Positions 50,106 to 60,330 of a stretch of DNA of 64,000 nt are shown one piece after another. The first letter of the stretch is position 1, and the number at the start of each line of letters is the position of its first letter. The notes under the pieces were generated by a model. The model searched no databases, was not told where the DNA came from, and was given only the letters and a program-made list of their open reading frames with translations. The position numbers and the translations under genes are program-made. The DNA is from Blasia pusilla (lineage: Eukaryota > Marchantiophyta > Marchantiopsida > Blasiales), in contig CM114275.1 of assembly GCA_050084515.1 (NCBI GenBank), positions 18,910,001 through 18,974,000 of the forward strand. The letters run 5' to 3'.

Positions 50106-50330
50106 TCTATATTATTATGGGAGAGTGCCTTCTTGATTGATTTGCAAACACCTTGCTGTTTGACACATGACAACTAGGCAACAAGAAAATGTTTCTCCTT
50201 ATGCAGGCAACAAGAAAAAAATTTGAATTTGTGTGCAACATCATTAATCCCTTCCCTCCACATGCTTTACACTAACAAAAGGTCTTCAAACACTTTTTAT
50301 TTTATGTGCATCGTACGGGCATCTTACTAG
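50106..50330 (+). mobile_element. Helitron-like non-autonomous element, 225 bp
   Basis: It begins TCTATATTATTATGGGAGAG after an A and continues like the 13279 copy (TTGCAAACACC, TTTGACACATG, GGCAACAAGAAAATG). The end has GTGC-ATC-GTAC and then CTTACTAG followed by T. Confidence 0.72.
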
Positions 50331-52395
50331 TGTCAATAAAGGACGATGATTGTTGAATTGTCAACAGATTATGATTGACATATGTTAGTGGGATAATAAG
50401 AAGATGATTTAATAATATGGACACTAAGAAAGATCTTTTTGAAATTTTGGACAACATAAATATTCTCCAATAATAATGTAGATTATATACAAATATGGAA
50501 CCTCAACTCTTCAATTTTCAAATGGATTTTATAAGTTCATAACAAAGTCTTTCAAATAATATATGTTAAACATTCTTATGTTCAAATTGTTCAAATATAT
50601 GTTAATTTTCTTGTTAGTCTCAATTCAAGTCATTTTGTTTCCTACTACTCTTAAATTCCCCTTAAGAAGGTCCCATTAGTGTTGAATCCCGCAACTCTAC
50701 CATTTTGAAATATATCATTTGCACCACTCCTATATCTTCTGTTATGCCTCCCCCTCCTTATTCTTACATTTACTTACTGTCACATCTTTCTCCATCATTA
50801 CCTCCTTCATGTCCCATATCTTCCCCCATGTAAATTCTATTGTTGAATCCATCCAATTTTTTCCCAATTATTACAAAAAGATATTTGTATGATGTTTGAT
50901 CCATCAAAAGAGATTCAATTCCCAATCTTATATCCCCTTATTAGACTTCGTTAACATATCGTTTGGGCCTTATATATTGCTCTTTCCTCAATGAGTTTTT
51001 GTTCTTTCTTCAATGGGAGGTGGAAGGAGTAACCTTGAAACATCTTTGTGTATTTAATCCTTTGCGTTTGAGATTAGGAGAATCTCTAAAATGAGTCTAG
51101 AAGTGTAGATAGAGATGAAATAACCTCGAAAGATTTCTATAACTTAGTTATAGCATGACAAACGCACATAATAGATAGTAGACCACAAACAAAGCTATAA
51201 TTGGCTAGGTTTGACATTTTTGAATAATTAAAATTTCTAGAAAGGATTATTTTGAGAATGTATGATTCATGAGCAGAGAAATACAAGAATTTCATAGAGG
51301 AGACTTTTAAAAGTTGGGGAAAAAAATCATGGTTGTACGAAAATGGACACGTCCGTCCCTAGGATGGACAAGTTTGGACATGTCCAAGGACATGAATTGA
51401 AAATGGGGCCCACTCTTATAATTCATGGTAGAAGGCAAGGCAAGGGTGGGCGGGGCAGTAAGGGGGGAGGGAGTGGAGGTGGGAGGAGGAAGAAACGAGA
51501 AAATGCAGATCACGAAGGCAAGTGGAGATGGGGCTCACATGGACAAGTCCTTTTATAGGACAAAGGCAAGTCCATGAACACCGACTTTGACCACATGCAA
51601 CCTTGGAAAAAATCCTCTAAGAGGGACCAAAGTTTTACACCCACCAAATAGTTTTGGGGAGTTGATGCTCAATGAGTGGCTCTGGCGCCCACCTAACGCA
51701 CAACTCCCAAAGTTGTTGTCCAAATCTTCCCCTTACTCTTCTAAGCATGAGACATTTATCATGGTAGTAGTGGTTAAGCGAGAGAAGATAGTGTGACCCA
51801 ATAGAGTAGTTAAGTGTATACGTAGGGGTGGAGAGGTCAGAAGTCACTTAGTGACCTCCCTTGGTAACTAGTGTGTATATGTCACCTTCTTGGGGAATTT
51901 TTGGGACCTTCTTGGAGGTTCTTGATCAATTAGCATGGATGCCTTGTGTGCAAAAATCACATTCTTAGAGCCTCGGGGGATTGGAGATGTGAATACCCTA
52001 AGGGAAGGCTTAGCTCTCTAAAGTTGAGAGTGCCAAACATATGACAGGGTAGGATGCTACTAACGTTGTATTAGATCTAGATAACATTATGTGAAGGATG
52101 GGTTCTAGGGTTTGGATTGGTTTTTATTCGGTGATTCAAGGAGTAGGTGGTGTGTATTATGAAAATCAGGTGGTGGGAAACACACCACCTGATTTTCATA
52201 ATAGAAAGATCCGTAAGGACTACAATTTAGTCTTATGTTTTATTGTTATGTTCAATTTTTGCATGATGATGCAAGAAGTTGAGATAGTGTACCACGTAAT
52301 TTAATAATCATGGACTTTACCTTGGAAAGTGTGTGGCTAGTATGTAGTGGTCATGATATAAGTGCCAAAACAAGATATATGTGGAATGCATCATT
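50331..52395. other. Intergenic DNA left of retroelement 2
   Basis: AT-rich unique sequence with a Helitron-like 5' end in minus orientation near 50465-50490 and a perfect hairpin at 52155-52203. No gene recognised. Confidence 0.45.
52155..52203. repeat. Perfect hairpin, 21-bp arms with 7-base loop
   Basis: Arms 52155-52175 and 52183-52203 are exact reverse complements around GGAAACA. The arm core is ATGAAAATCAGGTGGTG. It lies about 190 bp outside the 3' end of retroelement 2. Confidence 0.95.
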
Positions 52396-53042
52396 TGTCG
52401 TGCGCATACACATCGCTACACAACATACATCGTTGTCACCAAATACACACAAAAACACGCACGATTCCATGCTAACTCATGGCATCCAAACAACAAGACA
52501 AGAATTACCAAAATATCTCTAATAAAATAAGATCCAATCTCTCTCACAACACCATAGTTCTCACATGTGTGCACTCTCACATGTCTCTCTCAATGTCAAA
52601 CCAAACCCACTCTCCTAATGAGAGGCTTGAGTTACACACACAAGGCAAGCAAGACTATAGCTCCGCCGCCTCATGCCAAGAGGTTCAACAAAGAGAGAAT
52701 GAACTCTCAAGCTCTTTCTCCTTGAGGTATACCCCTCCCCTCTCCCAAACTCTCTCCATGGTAACCTATGCTCCCAAGTCACCTCCTTGGCTCTTGACTT
52801 GATGTAGGAGGTCAAGGGTCACTTACCAAAAATAGAAAGTGGATCATATATTCAAAATGGTACTTACCTAAAATAGTAAGTTCCTCAATATAGCTCCAAA
52901 TGAGCCGAAACAAAGGGAAACCTGTTCTCCTTTAAGTTTTTTCGGGGCCTCAGCACGTCATCCTTGACCTATTGAATCTGTCCTCCACTACTCACGAAGG
53001 CGATCTACTAGATCTCACCGATCTATCCTAAAAGATGTGTCA
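52396..53042 (-). repeat. B2-A2 terminal unit of retroelement 2
   Basis: On the minus strand B2 is 53042-52523 (starts TGACACATCTTTTAGG) and A2 is 52522-52396 (ends GCGCACGACA). The 647-bp unit aligns along its length with the free unit 54407-55047. B2 aligns with B1 at 63648-64000. Confidence 0.93.
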
Positions 53043-53044
53043 AG

Positions 53045-53170
53045 TGTCGTGCGCATACACATTGCTATACAACATCATCGTTGTCACCGAAGACACACAC
53101 AAACACGCACGATTCCATGCTAACTCATGGCATCCAAACAATGAGACAAGAAGTACCAAAATATCTCCAA
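53045..53170 (-). repeat. A1 terminal repeat of retroelement 2
   Basis: On the minus strand it starts TTGGAGATATTTTGG and ends GCGCACGACA, matching A2 over 126 bp. Two bases separate it from B2 (53043-53044). Directly upstream is the polypurine tract TAGGGGGCGA (53180-53171). Confidence 0.93.
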
Positions 53171-53182
53171 TCGCCCCCTAGG
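53171..53182 (-). other. Polypurine tract of retroelement 2
   Basis: On the minus strand, CCTAGGGGGCGA immediately precedes A1, as in retroelement 1. Confidence 0.75.
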
Positions 53183-53338
53183 TGGTGGTTAGGTCCCTCT
53201 AACTCCAGATAGCCATCTATCCCTATCTACCATGACATAAATCTCTCAGACGCTAAGAGCAAGAAGACTGGGTGCTCATGTGGTCCCATCGTTAGTCGAC
53301 TTCTTGTCATCCATGTCACAGACACAAGTCAGAATATA

Positions 53339-53500
53339 GAACTACCTACTCTATGTACATCTGGGATACATTCATCGTCCTTGAGGAACCCTAGTGAGAG
53401 ATGGCGTCAAACATGCCATATGCCATCCTCTCGAACACCCATCACAGACTAGCATAGTGGTTGCACCACGGGCGGAACCACATAACATACACCGCAAGCG
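53339..53500 (-). pseudogene. PHD finger after integrase, retroelement 2
   Basis: The frame reads CMLCGSARGATTMLVCDGCS, RGWHMACLTPSLTRVPQGR, stop, then MYPRCT and stop. Cys-x2-Cys, VCDGC, WHxxC and the closing PRC give a near-complete C4HC3 PHD pattern. The internal stop is TGA where other PHD fingers have Trp (GxW), and the next Cys has become Tyr. Both are single G-to-A changes. The adjoining upstream segment (MVWKDHVRNCAPCHLPNIDG) is shared with element 1. Confidence 0.9.
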
Positions 53501-53599
53501 TGTAGGAACTATTGCTAATCTCGGATCAAATGTACCATCAATGTTTGGAAGATGACATGGCGCACAGTTACGCACATGGTCCTTCCAAACCATACCATT

Positions 53600-55260
53600 A
53601 CATCCCTCCTATAAGAGAACACCGGATGGCAAAACCTCACGCACTCTCAAGATGGTGCGCCCTGCAGTCACATCCAATGTCGTGGGTGCCGTCTGCTGCA
53701 AGTAGACATAGTCTCCCTCATGAAACCTCCGGATAGTAGGTCAATAACCACCTCCCCGAATAGTCGCATACCTCAACGTATCCCAATATTGCGCATCGCC
53801 AAGTTCTCAAACGCCATGGGCATCACTCTCCGAAACAACTTAGCCCTCTCAGAGCATGCTTGCATCCATACATCATGGTCATCAAGGTTCAATACCTCAC
53901 CAGTATCTCGATGAATGGCCACTGGTAAATCTGGTTCTCGGCCATAAAGCAACAAGTACGGTGAGAAAGAAGCTAAGGATGCTTGCCTGCTGAAACTGTA
54001 TCCCATCGCCAACCACAGCAAGTGAAGGTCCCAATCTCCTAGGTGACCTCTCTACAAGCCATACTTGCGTAGTCCTCTCTTCACCGTCTGCAAAACCCCC
54101 TCCGCTAGTCCATCCGCCTCAGGATGATCTCGCGAAGTAGTGCGATGGTCGATTAGTGCCTGATCACACAAGGCCTGAAACTCCCCGCGGAACTGTGTAC
54201 CTTGGTCTGTCAACACCTCAGCTGGTGCACCGTAATGATTCAACACTCGATCTAGGAAGGCATACGCAACTCCCTCACTCACTTTGTCAGGCAATGCAAC
54301 CAACTCTATCCACTTCGAGAAGTGCTCGATCATCACCAACACATAATGACTATGGCGCTCCGTCAAAGGCAAAGGTCATGCAAAATCCAAACTCCATCTA
54401 TAACCTTGTTGTACGCATACACATCGCTACACAACATACATCGCTGTCACTGAACACACACACAAACACGCACGATCCTATGCTAACTCATGGCATCCAA
54501 ACAACGAGACAAGAAGTACTAAAATATCTCCAATAAAGTAAGATCCAATCTCTCTCTACACCATCTCACACCATAGCTCTCAAAGGTGTGCACTCTCTCT
54601 CATGTCAAACCAAACCCACTCTCCTAATGAGAGGCTTGGGTTACACTCACAAGGCAAGGGACCATAGCTCCGCCGCCTTATGCCAAGAGGTTCAACAAAG
54701 AGAGAATGAGCTCTCAAGCTCTCTCTCCTTGAGTTATACTCCTCCCCTCTCCCAAGCTCTCTCCATGGTAACCTATTCTCCCAAGTCACCTCCTTGGCTC
54801 TTGACCTGATGTAGGAAGTCAAGGGCCATTTACCAAAAATAGAAAGTTGATCATATACTCAAAATGGTACTTACCTAAAATAGTAAGTTCCTCAATATGG
54901 CTCCAAATGAGCCAAAACGAAGGGGAAACGTGCTCTATCAGGTTTCCCGGGGCCTCGGCACGTCATCCTCGACCTACTGAGCATGTCCTCCACTACTCAC
55001 AAAGGCGCTCTACTAGATCTCACCGATCTATCCTAAAAGACGTGACAACCTAAACCCATGATCGGAAGTGGATGCAACTATGGAGTTGGAGCATTGAATG
55101 ATGCTCAGACTGGATCACACACCATGCATCTGGCAACAAACTGTTGAACGTCAATCTCCATGCCTCGCCACCAATATTGAATCTGGAGCAAGCTGTATGT
55201 CCGCTTCACTCCAAAATGACCCAACTCCTTGTGGGCATGACGCACCAAACGTGCTCTCTA
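53600..55260 (-). pseudogene. DDE integrase, retroelement 2 (split by an insertion)
   Basis: The zinc-binding segment (HAHKELGHFGVKR, then ARCMVCDPV) lies at about 55100-55260. The core resumes left of the inserted unit at 54406 with YRWSLDFA, then LTERHSHYVLVMIEHFSKWI, LTDQGTQFRGEF and DHPEADGLAEG, giving the D, D and E residues. The tail YLLLYGREPDLPVAIHRD follows. Removing 54407-55047 and one copy of the ACCT duplication restores a frame collinear with element 1. Confidence 0.93.
54407..55047 (-). mobile_element. Free B-A unit (solo terminal repeat), 641 bp, with ACCT target duplication
   Basis: On the minus strand it begins TGTCACGTCTTTTAGG and ends GCGTACAACA. ACCT flanks it on both sides (54403-54406 and 55048-55051). 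The host integrase sequence is restored when the unit and one ACCT are removed, so ends and duplication length are certain. It is very similar to the B2-A2 unit of the host element and lies in the same orientation. It probably arose by recombination between B repeats of a complete element. Confidence 0.95.
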
Positions 55261-55599
55261 CGAAGGACGAGGCACTACACGCACTCTACCATCCTCCCGC
55301 ACTCGCAACACATGTGTGCCCTCCAACCGGAACTGTCTGGCTCGTTGTAGGATCCGATCCTGCTCTCTATAACCCACTGTGCTCGCGTCGCTGCCAATAC
55401 GCAGGTACTCCAAGACCACTCCATCGTCGTGAATGTCTCGGCCATTTGTCGTCTCCTCACTGGCCTCTGGATCTAAGGACTCTCCATCAGACCTCGCCAT
55501 TGAAGTCTCTGCAATCTGGATCTCCATAGCCAACAAGCCCAAATAGGTTGACGCATGCCATCATGGCACCAACTCATCATCACTCTCACCATGCTAACG

Positions 55600-56060
55600 A
55601 GCTCCAATCGCATCTCGTTGACTCAGGCATGGGTTACGGCTCAAACTATCTACATCCTGGTTGAGCGTCCCAAGTCTATGCACCACCTGGAAGTCATACT
55701 CCTACAACAAAAGAGCCCACCTCGCAAGCTTCCCTGTAAGCTTGTCGGACTCCATCAACCACTTAAGTGGATGATGATCAGTAATGATGGTAAAGGGATT
55801 GCCAAATAGATAACATCTGAAATGTGCGACATCCCACAATGCAGCGAAACACTCATCCTCATACGAGCTATACTTTGCCTCTGTAGTGTTGTTCGAGCGA
55901 CTAGCATAAGCCACCACGAACTCTCTACCATCATCGTCATGGTTGGTGAGCACGGCTCCAAGCCCCAACATGCTCCAATCAGTATGCAACTGAAAAGGAC
56001 GACCCCTGATCGGTCTCCTCAATATGGGCGCGGACGTCAATCTGTCCTTGAGCATCTAAA
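55600..56060 (-). pseudogene. RNase H domain, retroelement 2
   Basis: The frame reads QLHTDWSMLGLGAVLTNHDD, FVVAYASRSNNTTEAKYSSY, ECFAALWDVAHFRCYLFGNP and IITDHHPLKWLM, a well-kept Ty3/gypsy RNase H. It is followed by LARWALLLQEYDFQVVHRLG. Confidence 0.93.
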
Positions 56061-57074
56061 ATGCTCTCTCTTGCTCATCCCCCTAGTGCCACTCTTGATC
56101 CACCTTGGTCATCAAGGTTAGCGGCTTTGCAATCAAACTGAAACCCTTGACGTACCTTCGATAGAAGTTCGCCAATCCCATGAATGCACGAACTCGACTC
56201 ACATCTATAGGGCGCGGAATGCGTGAAATAGCCTTTATCTTCATCTCTTGCACACCAAGGCCCCTAAGGTATATCGTATGACCAAAGTACTCAATCTGGT
56301 CGTAGAAGAACTTGCACTCGCCTCGATGTAGCTTCAGCCAATGTAACTACAATCGTCGAAACACCTCCTCTAGATGGCGCTAAAGACTACGATGTCATCA
56401 ATACAACACCTAGCAAAATCCAGACTTGCTAAGATCCTATCCATGACCCTCTGAAACTCAGTCAGGGCGTTCTTTAACCCGAATGGTAAGAACCGCCACT
56501 GGTACAAGCAATCCTTCCCGTGAGGATCGATGCCCAAAAATGCCGTCTTCTGCCTATCCTCCAATCTGATAGGCAGTTGATGGTATCCGGCTCGCAAATC
56601 CAATGAACTCAAGACCTTTGCATGCCCAATCGCATCAAAGATCTCCTCAAGGGTGGGCATGGCCTACCTATTGGCCTTTGTTTGCCGATTGATAGGTGGG
56701 TAATCTCCACACATTCGCCTATCCGTCAAGTTGCCATGCACACCCTTCTTGGTGAGCATGATAGTGGCAGATGCATACTCTCCATGCGACATCTCCACTA
56801 GTCCTCCTCCAACCAAGTCTTGGCTCCTACTTTGAATCAGAGCCCTCTCCATGTCACTATATCTGTAGGGTCGTCGGAAGATCGGCGTGTCACTCAACAA
56901 CTCAATGCGGATCTCTGGACCCTTCAGCGTACCCAAATCATGCATACAAAATGCAAAACAACTCCTATTACTCCTAAGGAATTGGTGTATCCGACGCCGC
57001 TCTCCTCCTATCAACTTAGGGCCCATATCTGGCTCCCAAGTCTCCATCGTGACTACGATACGACTCTCCGGCAC
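56061..57074 (-). pseudogene. Gypsy reverse transcriptase, retroelement 2
   Basis: Blocks in order: RPYRYSDMERALIQSRSQ, SATIMLTKKGVHGNLTDRRM, MPTLEEIFDAIGHAKVLSSL, DLRAGYHQLPIRLEDRQKTA, WRFLPFGLKNALTEFQRVMD, then the catalytic box as CIDD instead of YIDD, and later GHTIYLRGLGVQ and FMGLANFYRRYVKGFS. Several stops are present, including one between the fingers and palm parts. Confidence 0.94.
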
Positions 57075-57249
57075 AAATGTTGGTGGTTGCTATGGTACAA
57101 TCCCGTCTCGGAAAATAGAACTCCCATCTCCGCGTGTAGTACCCGAAACCACGCTCGATGTTGTGGCTATCATCTCCTGGCGTACCTGCAAAACATCCCA
57201 AGAAATCCAAGGGCATCTCTCCCGATCACATGTGGTATGTCGATCTCCT

Positions 57250-59831
57250 TGGGTCTCGCCCCCAGCCACTGCTTCAACCGTCTCGGTAGGCATGGGGCTC
57301 ACCACCGCAACAACTGTGATCTGTTGCATCCTCAAACAACGCTGCTCAGCTACTCCTAAGCTGAAAATCCATGTCAAGCAGTTCAGGTCCATCGCCTGAC
57401 CCAAGACATGACGTCGTGATGCCTCCAATAGTGACGGTACTGCCGTCACTCTTGTGGGGAATTCCATCGCTCGCTCTCGCTCATTGGGTTTAGGACCACT
57501 CACCAATGTGGGAAAGGCGGCTCGTGGGATGCCAATCCTATTGACCATAGTCAACGGCGGTCGATCATCCTCACTGCTATGATCGACGACCAGGTGTCAT
57601 GTTGAGAGCCTTTCTTCGAGTAAGGGCAGAGCTTCTAGCTACGGCAGACGTGGTCGATGCAAGGTGAACCCTCTAAGAAGTTCTCCTTTTTCAAGACAAA
57701 ATTATTATGTATACTCTCCATTCTCTCACGACAGGTATCACAAATGGAAGTGCCGAGGCGATCACTTCTTCGCAACATCGGACCCCAAAATTCCTAACTA
57801 TAAAATCCTTATAAACTACTTTACGCTTGTACACGAGGAAGATAGCACAACTAGTGTTAAACCCTACTTGAGCACGCTTATTGACGTCCATGGATCTCCA
57901 TATAAGGACATACAAAGTATAATCCCATGTCCTTCCATATGTGATGATAGGAAGGATGATCGGAGTTGGAGATTGAATGACCTGGTTCATGAACGACTCC
58001 CCAAAGTGATAAACTAAATAGCGAATGAACCAGTGCCTATCTACAAAGAGTATCTTGACATGGTATGGATTGAGGAAAGGAAAGTCGGGCACAACTCGTG
58101 CTCCACCCCTATCCATGCTTGATAGACATTCTCTACTCTCCTCAACAATAGGTTTTGGCGGAGTTATTCTCCCAAGAAGGGTAATCCACTCTCATTGGGA
58201 AAGTAACAAGCCAAAACATTCACTATTTTAGTATTACTAAACTCCTCTAAGGTGACAAACCTCTCATCTCCATACACACGCGACACTCTAAAAACATCTC
58301 GAAGAATGGACCATGGTCAAGTCACTCTCCCAAGAAGGATGATCCACTTTCATTGGAAGAGCAAGCAATCCCAAAGCCATACACTCAAGAATGACACGAG
58401 AGACTCAAGATGTGGAATAGAAGGTGATGAACCCTTGAAGGTCCCTCCTCTTTATATACTCACAAGAGATCCACAAGAGTACGAAATAAAGCTAATCTTA
58501 TCTTGTGCCACATGGCTTCCTTTCAAGATTTAGTCAATCACATTTTGACAAAAGTAGATTTCTTCTTATCTCTTCCAAAAATCCTCTTTTATCCACTTGA
58601 TATTTTTCAAATTACCCCAACTAACCTAGCCACCAACCAAGCCTACTTTTGCTTTCATTATAGCACCAACCTCACTACTTTACTTTTATAAAGTCATCTT
58701 TTATTTATTACCTCTTTTCCTAAAGTTGGGCCCGCATAAAAGAAGCACCATAAAGAGGTTTAAATATGTGAATTTCCTTTTCCTAAGCTAATTTTCTTAA
58801 TACTAATAAAACTCTATTTAACACTTAACGAGGAAGGAGTTTACACACTAGCTGATTTTATTATACGACACCGGATCCAATATAGAATCCTTCAACAAAT
58901 CGGAGGGACGCTCCACTCTCCCATAAGCCTTGCCCAATACCTCACGTGGTACCAAATTGATCCACCAAAGACGCGGGAAATATGCTCGTGAATCCACGCT
59001 TGCTGCATCTAACAACACTGCTAGGCCCATCCATGCGCGCACCTAATGTGCACTCGTCACCACGCAGGACATCGAATCGCCCAAAATTGGCACATTCTCC
59101 AAAATGTATGCTAGAGAACGAGACTGATGCTCCTGTAAATGTCGCAAGATCCGTATCATCTCCCAAAATAACCTGGACGGAGTGTCAGCTAACCCGCTAC
59201 CTCGTCCAGCACTCGATTGGCCCTGACACGGCCAACCAGCAATGACCAAGTCTATGGTCCCTACCCGCTCCAAGTCCTGCGTGCCCAACAATAAAATGTC
59301 CATCGGTAGGGAACTCTGGTAACCCTGATTGGCGGACGTAGACAACAAGTCGGGAAAAAGGAGGCGTAACATCGCCACATGGTGAAGTGAAGTACGCCTT
59401 GCAACATCATCAATCTCCACATACAGGTACTGCTGCACGTGCACTCCAACGTGCAAAACAACAACTAACCTAGTGTTGATCCCTCCAAAGAGATCCAACA
59501 TCCGAATACCCTTCTCTAGGATGCACCACACAATCGGGATGGTGTCCAAAGGGATCATAGCAGCACTCCTGCCTACCTTGGGTTCCTCTGACCCGTGACA
59601 CTCTAGTGCAAATGTCTCGCTCCACGCGGTCTGCACATGCTCTGTGGCTAAGCGTCGAAGCTCCTCAGTAAAGCCCCAAAGCAACACCTCTCCTCCATGA
59701 ACTGATGCGGCTACCATGACACTCCTCTCCATAGAAATGTCAAGAACGGGAGTATCCTCTACATGGACATGTTCCTCAATCAAATCACTAGGCCAAGTGA
59801 TGGCACTACTAAATGCTGCTAAGGTCGCCAT
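57250..59831 (-). pseudogene. C5 cytosine DNA methyltransferase domain, retroelement 2 (complete motif set, interrupted)
   Basis: The upstream piece (59831-59043, 262 codons open) has motif I MLDLFGGINTRL at residues 111-122, then YLYVEIDDVARRTS, motif IV VIAGWPCQGQSSAGRGSG (PCQ at 201-203) and motif VI YILENVPILGD (ENV at 245-247). A second piece has motif VIII VDSRAYFPRLWWINL (near 58980). After the 1276-bp insertion the C-terminal piece reads ERERAMEFPTRVTA and SRRHVLGQAMDLNCLTW (motifs IX-X). Motif I, motif IV context (SRLFWEMIRIL) and motif VIII resemble DNMT3/DRM de novo enzymes, apart from PCQ rather than PCN. The domain lies between the protease-like segment and the reverse transcriptase. 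Confidence 0.92.
57595..58870. mobile_element. 1276-bp insertion with TGTC...GACA ends inside the methyltransferase
   Basis: Comparison with element 1 shows this segment interrupts the methyltransferase frame. Its ends are TGTCATGTTGAG and ATACGACA. The flanks CAGG and CCGG match at three of four bases. The ends match those of the B-A units in style (TGTC...GACA), so it may be a long solo terminal repeat of another subfamily. It has an internal duplication of about 160 bp (CTCCCAAGAAGG near 58169 and 58329). No coding domain was recognised. Confidence 0.7.
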
Positions 59832-59879
59832 CTCTCATGGCCATTGCTCGATCACTATACCTATGAATCGCACAGGTAA

Positions 59880-60330
59880 TGAGCTAAGGCATCCTTCACC
59901 TCACTGCCATCCTAGTCTGTAGGACGATGACTCCCCCCATTAATCCAAGGAAAACCCCATCGGGTATAACACTGCTCCACCAACCAAGACGTCGTAGGAC
60001 TCTACATCAGTCACTATCGTCTTGGCTCACACCACAAACTCATATGTAGGATGTCCCGGATGAATCCTCACCACGACCTCATGTTAGGTGATATACTATG
60101 TGGTACTCGCTCCACCAAAGGATGCTTGTATCCGGAATGGACAACGCTCCACATCGGCTCTCGTCAAGCCCAATCCTCTTAATGACGCTTTCCCCAACAT
60201 CAGGGGTTGCACTCTTGAATCATACAAGACGCGCTGCGGACTAAAAGCTCTACCTCCAGGACTCACCAACTGGAAGACCTCTCCCTAGTTATCCAGCAAC
60301 ACAACACCAAGAGAAACCATGGCATGCTCT
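59880..60330 (-). pseudogene. Aspartic-protease-like segment, retroelement 2
   Basis: Upstream of the methyltransferase the frame reads VVLLDN, stop, GEVFQL, then LMLGKASLRGLG and, further on, YDVLVGGAVLYPMGFSLD. A leading LLDxG-type motif and a later YDVLxG block have the layout of a retropepsin, but the catalytic Asp-Ser/Thr-Gly is damaged. The position between gag and pol supports the call. Confidence 0.45.
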
